A stretch of DNA of 64,000 nucleotides from Siphonodentalium dalli. Lineage: Eukaryota > Mollusca > Scaphopoda > Gadilida > Siphonodentaliidae. The stretch spans positions 95,911,345 through 95,975,344 of the forward strand of contig CP136061.1 of NCBI GenBank assembly GCA_032622095.1, read 5' to 3'. Every line of letters begins with the position of its first letter. Positions within the stretch are counted from its first letter, which is position 1. The notes under the pieces are model-generated. The model was not told the origin of the DNA, did no database searches, and saw only the letters and a program-made list of their open reading frames with translations. Positions 33,671-47,442 of the stretch are shown piece by piece. The position numbers and the translations under genes were made by a program.

Positions 33671-35419
33671 TAGTCGGGGAGCCAATAAGGTCCACCTGCA
33701 CCCCCCACCCCCCCCCCCGATGATTACAAATAACCTTATTTTTATTGTTCCCTATGGTATCCAGATAAAGAATCCGGATTTCACCGAAAAATAAAGGTGG
33801 CCCTACTAGGTGCTAGAGCCATTTGAATCCAAGATGGCCGCCATTTCCTCTAATTCCGACCAGCTGTATTTAATCGTTGTAATAGATCGGTTGTTAGCAA
33901 AAGACACAGACAAAATATATGCCATTTTGTTGGTATGATGTCCTTCTTCAAAATGACGGCAAATAATTTCGAAAAAGATTCAAAATGGCCGCCGAAAAAT
34001 GACGTCATATTCACGAAAATAGGAAATTTAATTACTATTTCACCATATCTTCCATTTTTCTTCACATTAATCATTAGTAAATGGCAATGTTTTTGAGACA
34101 GTCATCAAGCGTAATATTATAGCGTCATTTTAAGACATTTCCCATTGACGATGGTTCAGTAATAGATACAGAAAAGAGGATTTGAAAAATAGGGGTGAAA
34201 TTGTCGATGTTTTTTGCAAGACGATTTTGCTGTATTTAATCGTTGTAATAGATCGGTTGTTAGCAAAAGGCACAGACAAAATGTATGCCATTATGTTGGC
34301 ATGATGTCCTTCTTCAAAATGACGGCAAATAATTTCGAAACAAATTCAAAATGGCCGCCGAAAAATGACGTCATATGCACGAAAATAGGAAATGTAATTA
34401 ATATCTCACCATATCTTCCATTTTTCTTCACATTATTCATTAGTAAATGGCAATGTTGTTGAGACAGGCATCAAGCGTGATATTATAGCGTAATTTGAAG
34501 ACATTTGCCATTGACGATGGTTCAGTAATAGATACAGAAAGAGGATTTGAAAAAGAGGGGTGAAATTTACACTTTTTTTGGCAAGACGGTCTTGATAGTC
34601 ATTTTATCGACAAACCACACAGGCTGTTAATAGAATGTCAACAACTATGTGCTTTATTTTATTGAACGGATGTTTTACTTCAATGGGAATGAAATTGGTG
34701 TAGAAAATTTCCAAAATGGCCGCCGAAAATATGAAAAATGGTAAATATTGCCCCAGGGTGTCCTGCAATGGCTTACAAGTTGTGGTTGATATATAAAATT
34801 GGCTAATCTGTATTATATACATTGAATACTAACATGTCTGATGCACCATGGATCATTGTTTCTATTGTCACCACTGACATCACCAGAAATATGGATTTTT
34901 CTCTCACAAACTTGACATAAATATCGGCAAAAATTAACTTTTCAGGGTTGGACAATTTTTTAAAGTAAAATTCAACTATCATTGGTATCAAAAGTATTTA
35001 TCTTAAATGTGTCACACTACGGTGTTTATAGACCAAATTGCTCAAGATGGCTTCCAAAATGGCAACCAAATTTGTAAAAAGTTAATTTTTTACATATATC
35101 CCGAACATTATTATCTGCGTTATTCGACAAGGTAGCAAACTGTGACTCACTTGGTTATTATACGTGTTAGTTAATTAACCGACAACTACGTTCTATTCTG
35201 TTTGTCCCAGTTCCGTATGGGGCATGACAAATTCATTTTAAAGTTGCAGTATGGAATTTTGCGGAGAACCTCTTTTGTGATTCTGGCCATATTGAAAGGA
35301 AATGATGGGCAAAACTTTGAGACGGAACTGAGATGAACCATAATATGTGGCTATTCTGGCCCATTATGATAAAAAGTGATCAACTGGATAAAAGATGGAT
35401 GCCAATATGGCAGCCAGGG

Positions 35420-36570
35420 AGTTACTGTATGATCATTGGTGATGTGAATAGGTATACAGGGAGTTACTGTATGGTCATGAATGATGTGAATATGTATACA
35501 ATGAGTGACTATATGGTTATGAGTAGGTATACAATGAGTGACTATATGGTTATGAGTGGGGTGTCCATGGTGAGATGCATAGGAATATAAGGAGTGGCTG
35601 TATGGGCATGTGTGATGTGAATCGGTATACATGTAGTGACTGTACGGTATATTGTGTGTGGCCAATGTGATCGTATGGGCATTGATGTGGTGTATAGATA
35701 TAACGAGAGTAGCTACATGGTCATCCGTGTGTTGTTTATGTATATATGAAGTGACTGTAAGGTCGTCGTGGTCGTGATGTATATGTGTACCGTGTGTGGC
35801 TGTATTGTGACATGTGGTGTATATGTATATTTGTGCTGTCTGTATGATCATGGATGGAGTGCGTAGATAAATAGGGAGTGATTTTATGGTTATGGGTAAT
35901 GTGTATAGGTGCACATGGTATGCCTGTAGTCAAGATTGAAGTTATATGCATACCTGGAATAAGCTGTATGATCATTGACGAGCGTGTGGCTATATAGGGA
36001 GTGCCCTTTTGGTAACGGGTGGGTCGTATATTTATATATGTTGTGGATGTATTATCATCGGTGGTGTATATGGTGTAGATGAATGATCATGGATGGCGTG
36101 TATGAGTATACAGTGAGTTGATGAATTGTCATGTGTGAGGTGTATATGCAAGTATGAGACTTATGAGTGGTCGTGTGTGCGGGTATTGGTATATTTGGAA
36201 GGGCTCACCATTGGTGGGTGAGGTGTATATGTATATCTGGATTGACTCTATGGTCATGGGTATGGCGAATATATATACATGTAGTGGCTGTATGGTCCAT
36301 GGTGAGGTGAATAGGTATACAATGAGTGACTGTATGATCGTGAATGTGGTGAATATGTATACATAGAGTGACTATATGGTCAGGTGTAGGAGTATACCTG
36401 GTGTTCATGCATGGTGATTCATGGCTGTATCGTCATTTGTGGCATGTACCGGTATAGCCAAATAAGGATGTATGGTCAGGTGTACGTGTATAGAGTGGGT
36501 GACTATATTGTCATTTGTGTGGTGTTTATGTACATATGAGGTCATGGGATGCGTTGTACATGTGTAATTT
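35420..36570 (+). repeat. degenerate satellite, left inner arm
   Basis: Loose units of about 45-50 bp with GAGTGACTGTATGGTCATG, GTGATGTGAATA and GGTATACA. Open frames across it translate the repeat. Confidence 0.8.
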
Positions 36571-36697
36571 GGGTGGCTATCGCTTTCCACAAACAGGATA
36601 TGTTAATCAATAGAGAGGTCGTGTCAAAGAGTTCTCCACCTTGATAGTGTTTGTGTACATGGGGGAACTTTAAACGTGAAAAGCGATAGCCACCCAT

Positions 36698-37600
36698 TAC
36701 CACACAGTCATTCCATATATGCATAAACACCACAGACATAACAATATAGTGGCCAACTGTATAAACGTACACCTGACCCATGACCATGGATGACCATACA
36801 GCCATGCGTCACAATGCAAGCACACCGGGTATACTCCAAAACATGACCCATAACCATAGAGTCACTCCTTGTATACCCATTCACCTCACCATTGGCCATA
36901 CGGTCATCCCATGTATACCTATTCTCCACACACACATGGTCAAATATACATTCAATATATACATCAGCACCACAACAATGACCATAGAGTCACCCCGGGT
37001 ATATATATCCACCTCACCAATGGTCATATAGCCACTCGCTTCATACAAATACCCTCATCCATGGCACCTGGTATACTCCTTCATCTGACCTATGGCCATA
37101 TAGTCACCCCGTGTGTACCTATTCAAAACATTCATACATGATCATGGTCAATCATTGTATATATATTCACATCACCATTGGCCATGTCACTCCATGTATC
37201 CCTATTTGTCACACCATAGCAGAATAGCCACTTAAGATATACTAATACTCCCCAGCCATGTCAGTATATTCAATCCATGTATGCATATGCACATCATCCA
37301 TGGCCATATAGCCGCTCGCTATATACACATGCCCCTCGCCCATGACCATATAGCAACACAGGTGTATGCCCGTATAACCTACACATGACCATACCGCAAC
37401 GAGTCACCAAGCAGGAACACCGGGTATACTCATACACCTGACGCATGACAATTTAGTCACTCCCTGCATAGCTATTCATTACATATATGATCATACAGTC
37501 ACTCATTGTATACATACATGTACTCGTCTCACCATTGACCATACAATAACTCCCTGTATACATATTCACCTTACCTATGATCATATAGTAACTCCCTGGC
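36698..37600 (-). repeat. degenerate satellite, right inner arm
   Basis: Same satellite in reverse (CCATAGAGTCACTCC, TGTATACCTATTCACC), continuing the palindrome toward its centre. Confidence 0.8.
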
Positions 37601-39545
37601 ATTCACCCTATATCTAGTTGATATGTTTTATCATAATGGACCAGAATAGCCACATATTATGGTTCGTCTCAGTTCCGTTTCAAAGTTCTGCCCATTTCCT
37701 TTCAATAATATGGCAAGAATCACAAAAGAGGTTCTCCGCCAAATTTCATACTGCAACTTTAAAATGAATTTGTCATGCCCCATACGGAACTGGGACAAAC
37801 ATAATAGAACGAGGTTGTCAGCTAATTAACTAACACGTATAATAACCAAGTGAGTCACAATTTAATACCGTGTCGGATACCGCAGAGAATAATGTTCGGG
37901 ATATATGTAAAAAATTAACTTTTTACAAATTTGGTTGCCATTTTGGAAGCCATCTTGAGCAATTTGGTCTATAAACACAGTAGTGTGACACATTTAAGAT
38001 AGACCAAAACAATAAATACCTTTGATACCAATGATAGTTACATTTTACTTAAAACAATTGTCCAACCCTGAAAAGTTAATTTTTGCCGATATTTATGTCA
38101 AGTTTGTGAGAGAAATATCCAATATTTCTGGTGATGTCAGTGGTGACAATAGAAACAATGATCCATGGTGCATAAGACATGTTAGTATTCAATGTATGTA
38201 ATACAGATTAGCCAATTTTATATATCAACCACAACTTGTAAGCCATTGCAGGACACCCTGGGGCAATATTTACCATTTTTCATATTTTCGGCGGCCATTT
38301 TGGAAATTTTCTACACCAATTACATTCCCATTGAAGTAAAACATCCGTCCAATAAAATAAAGCACATAGTTGTTGACATTCTATTAACATCCTGTGTGGT
38401 TTGTCGTTAAAATGACTATCAAAATCGTCTTGCAAAAAAAATCGAAAATTTCACCCCTCTTTTTAAAATCCTCTTTCTGTATCTATTACTGAACCATCGT
38501 CAATGATAAATGTCTTCAAATGACGCTATAATATCACGCTGCTTGATGACTGTCTCAAAAACATTGCCATTTACTAATGATTAATGTGAAGAAAAATGGA
38601 AGATATGGTGAAATATTAATTAAATTTCCTATTTTCGTGCATATGACGTCATTTTTCGGCGGCCATTTTGAATTTGTTTCGAAATTATTTGCCGTCATTT
38701 TGAAGAAGGACATCATGCCAACAAAATGGCATACATTTTGTCTGTGCCTTTTGCTAACAACCGATCTATTTCAACGATTAAATACAGCAAAATCGTCTTG
38801 CAAAAAACATCGACAATTTCACCCCTATTTTTCAAATCCTCTTTTCTGTATCTGTTACTGAACCCTCGTCAATGGGAAATGTCTTAAAATGACGCTATAA
38901 TATCACGCTTGATGACTGTCTCAAAAACATTGCCATTTACTAATGATTAATGTGAAGAAAAATGGAAGATATGGTGAAATATTAATTAAATTTCCTATTT
39001 TCGTGAATATGACGTCATTTTTCGACGGCCATTTTGAATTGTTTTCGAAATTATTTGCCGTCATTTTGAAGAAGGACATCATACCAACAAAATGGCATAT
39101 ATTTTGTCTGTGTCTTTTGCTAACAACCAATCTATTACAACGATTAAATACAGCTGGTCGGAATTAGAGGAAATGGCGGCCATCTTGGATTCAAATGGCT
39201 CTAGCACCTAGTAGGGCCACCTTTATTTTTCGGTGAAATCCGGATTCTTTATCTGGATACCATAGGGAACAATAAAAATAAGGTTATTTGTAATCATCGG
39301 GGGGGGGGGGGGTGCAGGTGGACCTTATTGGCTCCCCGACTAATAGGCATGTTTCTGGACCTTGACCGATGCGACTAAAAATTTGTGTGTAGGACTACTT
39401 CGATCCCGGGAGCAATATGGACGGGTCCAATTTCACGTGGGACCATGTTCTCGAACGTGCTGATATAGGCATGTTTCTGGACCAATTGAACAATAGTTTG
39501 GCCAGACGCTGTATATACTGGGTACTGTCCAGATGGAGGTGATCA

Positions 39546-40086
39546 CAAAAACATCCCTAACTAGCCCGAACGAAGTCGAGTACATCAGCTAGTCTAATAT
39601 ATATTTTGGACATTTGTCTGTCTGTTTGTCTGTTAGCTATGGCCGGGAAAACTGCCTGACAGATTTGACGAAATTTGATACCTAGGGCAAATTATTTCCA
39701 GGGAGTATTTTGGACGGGTCAAATCTTGATCCCGACCTGACTTTGACATTCAAAAAGATCAATTCAAGGTCAAATCTGGTAAAACGGAAGTATTTCAACG
39801 AAATTTGATACCTACTGTTATTTTTGTCACAGGAGTGTTTCGGGTGGGTCAAATCATGACCCTGACCTGATCTTGACATTCAAAATTGTCAATTCAAGGT
39901 CAAGTCGGGTAAAGCCGGGCGGATTTCGACGGGTACTTTTGTTGTGACTTTTGTCCGGAGAGTGTTATGGACGGGTCAAATCGTGACCCCGACATGACCT
40001 TCACCTTTAAAATAGTCAATTCAAGGTTAAATCGCGCAATTCTCCGAAAATCAGAGGGGAACATCCCGGACGAAGTCGAGTCCACC
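39546..40086 (-). repeat. degenerate relative of 617-bp repeat
   Basis: Three ~125-bp sub-blocks with GACGGGTCAAATC...TTGACATTCAAAA...TCAATTCAAGGTCAA, ending CCCGGACGAAGTCGAGTCCA. The last word is the diverged inverse of the start of the 23022 unit. One earlier end, CGAACGAAGTCGAGTACATC, is at 39559. Confidence 0.75.
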
Positions 40087-40269
40087 AGCTACTATTATAT
40101 AGTTCTATATTTAGTTACAAACTAAATACCTGTATATTGTACAAAGAAATGTTTGACAAATATATCTGTATCAATATTACCATGCGGGTCATTAAAATAG
40201 ATACGACGAAACAAATTTTGAAGGGTGCATGTATCAGGTAAATTTTTATATTTCAAATGATGACAGGAA

Positions 40270-41660
40270 TGCGGAAAGTTGAAGTACCTACGTAATACTG
40301 GCTATCCGCATGAAGAGATATACATGTATATAAAAACCAAAATAGAAGATGACTGCTGGCGACAATGTTTTCCAAAAAAATTCAAAGCATTCGATAGCTC
40401 CCATCTAGTTGTCAGCCCGAAGATCAATATGAAGTGTGGTGACTATCAGATGAGGGATATGTCTGTACAGTTGCTAAACAATTCAGTCATGCAAAAGAGG
40501 ATCAAAGAGTAAGATACCAAATTGCTGCCTGTGGTAATGTTTTTTAACGAAATTCGGGAAAATTAGATTACTCTCACGCTGGTTATCCAGAAGATCATTG
40601 TGGAATCTGGTGACGATCGGACAAGGGGTGTCGTCTGTAGGATCAACCAAATTATTTAGCCATAAAAATAGTAAATTTGAAGATCACCGCTGGCAGTGAT
40701 GTCTTCACAAGGACAGTTTGAGAACAAAATATGGCTCACATCTAGCGGTGACCAAAAATATCCACATGAGAAAAAGTTCTCCAATAAAAGCTGGCTTCAG
40801 GGTGCGCCAATTGAATCAAATTCGAAATTTAGCTGGGTGTACTGCTTGTGGCCATGTTTTCCCCGCAAATTTGATAGACTGATGGACAAAACCACTGAAT
40901 CCGTTGAATCAATATACATGTATACATTGATTAATTTATATGCATTGTTATACACAGTACTGGTATATAAAGGTACTGAAAATAACTATATTACTAGTAT
41001 ACATAAATACACCATATATCATGGCTATGGGTTCATGACAGCTGAGAACTTGGTGTGAATTAAAGAGTGGTGGTTTCTCAAGCATATCTAACCCTCCACG
41101 TTAGTAACATGCCATTAAATGTCATAATTATAATCTAGCTTGAGGACAGAAGTGATCCATAAAACCCCCCTTAATTCAACCAGGTCCTCGCGCAATGTAT
41201 GGTCGATCACATGATGATCTAGGGGGGGATTAGAATTGTTGTATAAAAACAGCACTGCGTGTAAATATAAAATAAAATAGTGCTACATCTTATTACAGAT
41301 TATTGCCATATATAATCAGTGATTATACAGACAGTCTGACAAAATAAAGTTTCAGTGACACTCAATCCGAAGAGGGGAATAATTTCATCTGTTACAGTCA
41401 ATGGAGCAATTATGAATCTGGAAAGGTGAAATTTCTAAGTAATACTAGATATCGACATAACGCGATAACATATAACGTAAATGCAATATGGCCGCTGGCG
41501 ACCATTTTTTCCAATGAAATTAAAAAAATATTTGATAGCTCTCATCTGATAGATCAATATCAAGATAAATATGAAGTTTGGTGATGATCGGATGAGTGAA
41601 GTGGACTGTGGTCTGTGCTAAACGGTTTGGTAATGCTTAAAAAGATTCTTACCTTAATAT
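40270..41660. repeat. diverged ~250-bp repeats
   Basis: Phrases such as CTGGCGACAATGTTTTCC, GATAGCTC(C)CATCT, and GAAGTGTGGTGACTATC(A)G recur at about 40330, 40560, 40690 and 41500. They are decayed repeat copies; the 77- and 120-codon frames here belong to them. Confidence 0.6.
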
Positions 41661-41930
41661 TTTTATGTTCACTTTATAAACTTCACTGAGTCATCTTTGT
41701 CATGTATTGAGTTTGATATCTTTTGTTAACAGTTTATAAATTATGTATGTCTCATGTTTGTTATTTTAATTTATGTGTTTATTATCATTAAATAAAGTTG
41801 CATTCCTTAAAAAGATTCTTACCTCAATGTTTTTATGTTCACTTTATAAACTCCACTGAGTCATCTTTGTCATGTATTGAATTTGATATCTTTTGTTAAC
41901 AGTTTATAAATCATGTATGTCTCGTGTTCG
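41636..41930. repeat. ~171-bp tandem duplication
   Basis: AAAAAGATTCTTACC followed by TTTATGTTCACTTTATAAAC occurs at 41638 and 41809. The first copy ends with AATAAAGTTGCATTCC. Confidence 0.9.
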
Positions 41931-43059
41931 TTATTATATTATATACACTTTATAGTGTGTTTTCAGAACGAAAACAAAATGAATAAAATCAACAAATTTG
42001 TAAATTTAAAAACAATTCAAACGTTGTTGTATTCCATTTCCCAGCCCGGACATATACACCAAATTTCAATAATATTCATTGAGAAACAACGGACAAAACG
42101 CTATATAACACCCGTATACATATTTTATTCCGAGCCGGTATCATCCTCGGATACATGTTATAGTAGGTACCGAATTGACACACGTCGACTGGGGCGAGTT
42201 GGCCCTGGGGCGGTTAGGCCGATTCCGGCAACTTCTATAATTTACCGCATGTATCCGTTTACGCGTAGTTTACTTTAGAAAGTTCCGCAATTAATACCGT
42301 AAATAGAGCGACCATATTTGACAGAGAAGGCCTCTGTTATTGATTATCAAGTTGCTATACATTAAAAACGACAAATTCACATGCTCGTTCAAGCGCAGTA
42401 GTCTATTTTCCCCATGTTAAAGGACATCCACAAATAAATAACGCTAACCTACTGCCGAATGTTTTACACGACAACTGTTAACATATTTGGGCTGAATTCA
42501 TCTGACGCGGTATTATTCCTCAAAATAAACAACAAAACCATCGTTACTTGGAAATGTAGTTTGGGCTAACATTTACATAAATCCTCCACATCATTTATTC
42601 GACACACACGTCAGATGAAAAACAGACATGAAGTAAACGGCCAAATTGGCCGAAATAATGACATTTGTATTATCAATCTGCATGTGTGTTTATCCAATTT
42701 TTGGGAATAAAACTTTAGTGGTTACTTTTGGTATTTGTCGGCACTTACTTCTCTGTATTTGATCATCAGAAAACATAATTTGGAACAGTAAACACGTAAA
42801 TTAAAAAAAAAACTCAATCCGGAAGTGAAACGTCTGCTAAATCCACCAGTGTTGCGCGCGCATCACAATTTCACCGATTCATTTCGCAATAGTTAATTCG
42901 TGACATCACAGATTCCCTATAAAAAAGTCATATTGCACACTTGGGAGTCCAATATGACATTCGGGAGTCCAATATGACTTTTTCACGGATTATCACGTGG
43001 CGGATTTTGCCCAATCAGAAATAGTGTTAGTTAGAGGATGGATAATAATATAATTTATA
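41931..43059. other. no gene seen
   Basis: A 121-codon frame (41913-42278) lacks a recognisable domain. A short repeat, GGGAGTCCAATATGAC, occurs twice at 42945-42978. Confidence 0.4.
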
Positions 43060-43490
43060 AGATTTAGCTCCATGTAGGGGGTCTATATATGGTATGAGGT
43101 TCGAATACCGGTTTGATGGTTAAATTGGAAAATGAGCGAAGGTTATATTAAGTAAGTTATATATGTTTTTGTTTGGGACCCAAACATCGTGTTTCAAATT
43201 GTATTTTTTTATGACGCCAATGCGTCTTTATGGCAACTATAATGCTCGTAGAAGAAAATGCGTGATGGTGGTATTGTTTTAAATATATGACATATGGCGG
43301 CTTTCTGCGAAGCGAAGGACATTTGACTCGTATTTATGTCAATAAAGTTTTAGTTTTTGGGATTTTACATGTTTGACATCATCGTATACTTCATTTATAG
43401 GAGATATATTGATTTGCAATGTTGCTCGTCGTGATATCGCTTTGTTGCTAAAACGACGTTAAACCCCAATCAATCAATCAAGCAATGTTG
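43060..43490 (+). mobile_element. possible tRNA-derived SINE
   Basis: TAGCTCCATGTAGG (A-box-like, about 43064) is followed by GAGGTTCGAATACC (B-box-like, about 43099), then about 350 bp of body and a tail ACGACGTTAAACCCC(AATC)n at 43452-43485. That tail is of a kind common in molluscan repeats. Head-to-tail length is plausible for a SINE. No target duplication was identified. Confidence 0.45.
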
Positions 43491-43517
43491 TGTTTAGTTC
43501 AATATATAGAAGATATG

Positions 43518-43641
43518 AAATGAGTGTTTCTCTCATATGATATTTATGAAACGAGTCTAAGAATTTTCAGTTTTCTTGAGCTTCCGGCGAGAAAATTCGT
43601 GACGAGTTTCATAAATATCATATGAGAGAAACACGAATTAC
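43518..43641. repeat. 124-bp foldback
   Basis: GTTTCTCTCATATGATATTT and its inverse AAATATCATATGAGAGAAAC form arms of about 45 bp around a ~35-bp loop. Confidence 0.9.
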
Positions 43642-44559
43642 ATACTCTATTTATCATATGACACCTAAAAATTGATTATGATGTCCAAAACGCACACAAA
43701 TCACTAAATAGCTATATGACATGGGCAGCAAAGGTTAATGTGCACGACGTCACTTCATTGCACCGGAAGCCCAATTACACCTGGTGAACTAGCAGAAATA
43801 ATATGCAAGCGAAGATATAGTGGGCTATTCTGTTCTCAGTTTGTGACATTATATCGTATGTTTATTAGATAAATACGAATTACATATTCTATTTATCGTA
43901 TAACAATGTCCAAAACTATACATTTCAAGATTATAATTGCGATAATTTCGGCATCGCGTTGATTCGTGTATTTGACGCGCACGAATTTGACCTGCATTTA
44001 GTCAGAGATGCGGCTCGGCCCCGGCTGCCATTCAGCCAATCAGAACACACTTTTTGTCAACAAACCAATCAAATTATCGGAAGGTGATATGAATTAGTAA
44101 TTGATATGAAATTGATTTATGACACAGCTTCCAACGTAAATAATGATTGAGTCATATGATAAAACTATATATATAACGCCACGCATCCGTGTGAACGGTT
44201 TAACACATGCAGACCACGCGGGACACCGTCCTCCACACAAACAACTTATTAACACAAACAACTCTCATTAAAATAATCAATTGCTTCGTGTAACACCATC
44301 ATCGATTTTAAATTCATCAGCCGCTGAACGCCAGGGTAGATGAGTCTCACTAAGTTTGGTAACTTGTACCCTGATCCCCTGTGCACGCACATCATTCCAC
44401 ACGTATCAACATTCTCTGTCATGTAAAAATTATCTGTATACATGTGGGTCACAATAATTATATTCAAACAAACGGACCAATGCAAAGGGCCAACGTAAAG
44501 CAGTCGTCTGAACGCTACTTTATCCACCGTGTTCAAAAGCAAACATATCCTCGTGAAAA
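43642..44559. other. no gene seen
   Basis: Unique DNA. Part of the foldback flank (ACGAATTACATA, CTATTTATC) recurs at 43877-43905. Confidence 0.4.
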
Positions 44560-46013
44560 TAGGTTCATATTGGATCTAACTATTAGGTTCACATAGGTTC
44601 ACATTGGATCTAACTATTATGTTCACATAGGTTCATATTGGATCAAACAATATGTTCACATATGTTCATATTGGATCTAACTATTATATTCACATAGATT
44701 CATATTGGATCTAACTATTAGGTTCACATAGGTTCATATTGGATCTAACTATTAGGTTCACATAGGTTCATATTGGATCTAACTATTACGTTCACATAGG
44801 TTCATATTGGATCAAACTATTAGGTTCACATAGGTTCATATTGGATCTAACTAGTAGGTTCACATAGGTTCATATTGGATCTAACTATTAGGTTCACATA
44901 TGTTCATATTGGATCTAACTATTAGGTTCACATAGGTTCATATTGGATCTAACTATTAGGTTCACATAGGTTCATATTGGATCTAACTATTATGTTCACA
45001 TAGGTTCATATTGGATCTAACTATTATGTTCACATAGGTTCATATTGGATCTAACTATTATGTTCACATAGGTTCTTATTGGATCTAACTATTACGTTCA
45101 CATAGGTTCATATTGGATCTAACTATTACGTTCACATAGGTTCATATTGGATCTAACTATTATGTTCACATAGGTTCATATTGGATCTAACTATTACGTT
45201 CACATAGGTTCATATTGGATCTAACTATTAGGTTCACATAGGTTCATATTGGATCTAACTATTACGTTCATATTGAATCTAACTATTATGTTCACATAGG
45301 TTCATATTGGATCTAACTATTATGTTCGCATAGGTTCATATTGGATCTAACTATTACGTTCACATAGGTTCATATTGGATCTAACTATTACGTTCACATA
45401 GGTTCATATTGGATCTAACTATTACGTTCACATAGGTTCATATTGGATCTAACTATTAGGTTCACATAGGTTCATATTGGATCTAACTATTATGTTCACA
45501 TAGGTTCATATTGGATCTAACTATTATGTTCACATAGGTTCATATTGGATCTAACTATTAGGTTCACATATGTTCATATTGGATCTAACTATTAGGATCA
45601 CATAGGTTCATATTGGATCTAACTATTACGTTCACATAGGTTCATATTGGATCTAACTATTAGGTTCACATAGGTTCATATTGGATCTAACTATTAGGTT
45701 CACATAGGTTCATATTGGATCTAACTATTATGTTCACATAGGTTCATTTTGGATCTAACTATTATGTTCACATAGGTTCATATTGGATCTAACTATTAGG
45801 TTCACATAGGTTCACATTGGATCTAACTAGTAGGTTCACATAGGTTCATATTGGATCTAACTAGTAGGTTCACATAGGTTCATATTGGATCTAACTATTA
45901 AGTTCACATATAGGTTCATATTGGATCTAACTATTAGGTGCTCACATAGGTTAATATTGGATCTAACTAGTAGGTTCACATAGGTTCATATTGGATCTAA
46001 CTAGTAGGTTCTG
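44560..46013. repeat. 34-bp minisatellite, ~43 copies
   Basis: Unit TTCATATTGGATCTAACTAT followed by TANGTTCACATAGG. Nearly all positions are constant except N, which is G, T, C or rarely A. Edge units are more diverged (AGTAGG variants). Non-coding, since 34 is not a multiple of 3. Confidence 0.95.
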
Positions 46014-46029
46014 AAATAATCCCACAGTG

Positions 46030-46230
46030 AGCTTATAGTCGTTATTCAGTTGAATAGCGCGGACCGCTATTATAAAGACAATGAATCTGGTACGTCGTGT
46101 CGATGAAAAAAGGTAGATAAAATAATGCCAACATGGGCTTATTTCATATGGAAATAGTCCCATATTGGACTGTTTTAAAAACCGCATTTTAGGTCGGTCC
46201 ACACAGAGCGTATATTGAGGTTAAATGATG
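46030..46230. repeat. dispersed repeat A, second copy
   Basis: Aligned with 30046-30240: GCGCGG(A/G)CCGC, TCGATGAAAAA, GGTAGATAAAATAATGCCAA, GCGTATATTGAGGTT. Confidence 0.75.
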
Positions 46231-47442
46231 CATGTAATGTGAACTTATTTCACTCGTTAAAAAAGCCCGTTATGTGCTTATTTTCAAGAGAACAGGATGT
46301 AGTCCAAGCAGACTCCACCAGAAAGCCAGTTCATTTACCATCATCAATACACAGACGTGAGAGCAATATAATGCTAGTTATGTGCCGAAAAGTATTAATA
46401 TGGCAATCATTTAGGGAGTAAAGCGATAGCAACTGATGACGCTCCCGGTTGTCATTTCGATCTTTCCTAAATATGGGAACTCTTTTTAACTCTTCAAAAT
46501 TATCTATTTTGGGTATTTAACTTTACTTTGGTATGTACGTTCCAAATCTCTTTTCCAAATTTCTCTAAACCGCTCCTGGATCAGTCTTCGTAACTTTTAT
46601 CACGATGGACGAGGAAACCAGTACCTGTACCAATTGGACACCAGAACCTTAAACGTCCACATTTCTTTAATATGTCTTACAGCTACGTTCCTTTTCAATC
46701 ATGATATGTATGCACCTATTTCATAAACATATCACGTGCAAAATTACATGTATGATGACAGAATGATCAGCCATTTTACTATCCTGTATCCTTGTTTACT
46801 TGTAGATACACATAATACTCTATGGCAATGCCACAAGGAATTTCATCAATGGCTATAACATATAAAAACGAATCCGAAGTGGTTATGTGATGGAATTGAC
46901 ATGCACACCCTTTTTTGTGGCATCAAACCCAAGCATACTATTGTCGTTGTTAGCAGAATATCTTGGAAGTGTAGTCGATGGGTCACTCTCTGTTACCAGT
47001 CGACCCTTCATACTAGTATTTTCCTGCTAGTCCGGGGCCTGTGTGTTGTCTACGCACCCAGTTTGAAGTTATTAGGTCTAACATCAACTTTGCCGTGCTG
47101 GCATATACCATAAAACAGATTCCATCAGCAAGCCAGTTCATTTATCATCATCAATAAACAGATGCGAAAGCAATATCCTTTTAATATAATTGACGTAAGT
47201 GAGACGTGACGTAGCATATATATCTACAATCACGCTTATACAAATGACGAGATCAAGGCGAGACAGATTTCCTTTTCTTATTTCTGATCCTACGAATAGG
47301 GGTGAGTGATTTAATTCAAACGACATTTGTCATCTAGTACACTATATGATTACATACAGTAAGATCATTAGGATTGGGCACCAATCCATATATATGGCTC
47401 AGACATGTAGGCTTCCCTCGCATCACTGACGCATGCGGCCTG
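46231..47442. other. no gene seen
   Basis: Contains a short duplicated phrase, AGCCAGTTCATTTA(C/T)CATCA, at 46324 and 47130. Otherwise unique. Confidence 0.4.

Larger units (their letters stand above)
33671..39343. mobile_element. giant 5.7-kb palindrome, no genes
   Basis: Arms starting TAGTCGGGGAGCCAATAAGG at the left and ending CCTTATTGGCTCCCCGACTA at the right mirror each other across about 1.75 kb (33671-35420 against 37600-39343). They continue in degraded form to a centre at 36572-36697, where GTGGCTATCGCTTT faces AAAGCGATAGCCAC. The TA at each outer end could be a TA target duplication, as in Tc1/mariner-type elements. Each arm contains a tandem pair of ~365-bp units with AAAATGGCCGCC words. 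No transposase frame is seen. The arms differ by substitutions, so this is older than the A32 palindrome. Confidence 0.8.

Noticed and set aside
33850-34822. Frames such as the 74- and 72-codon ORFs in the giant palindrome arms
   Set aside because: Same frames recur on the opposite arm as repeat copies; no domain and no conservation beyond the palindrome itself.
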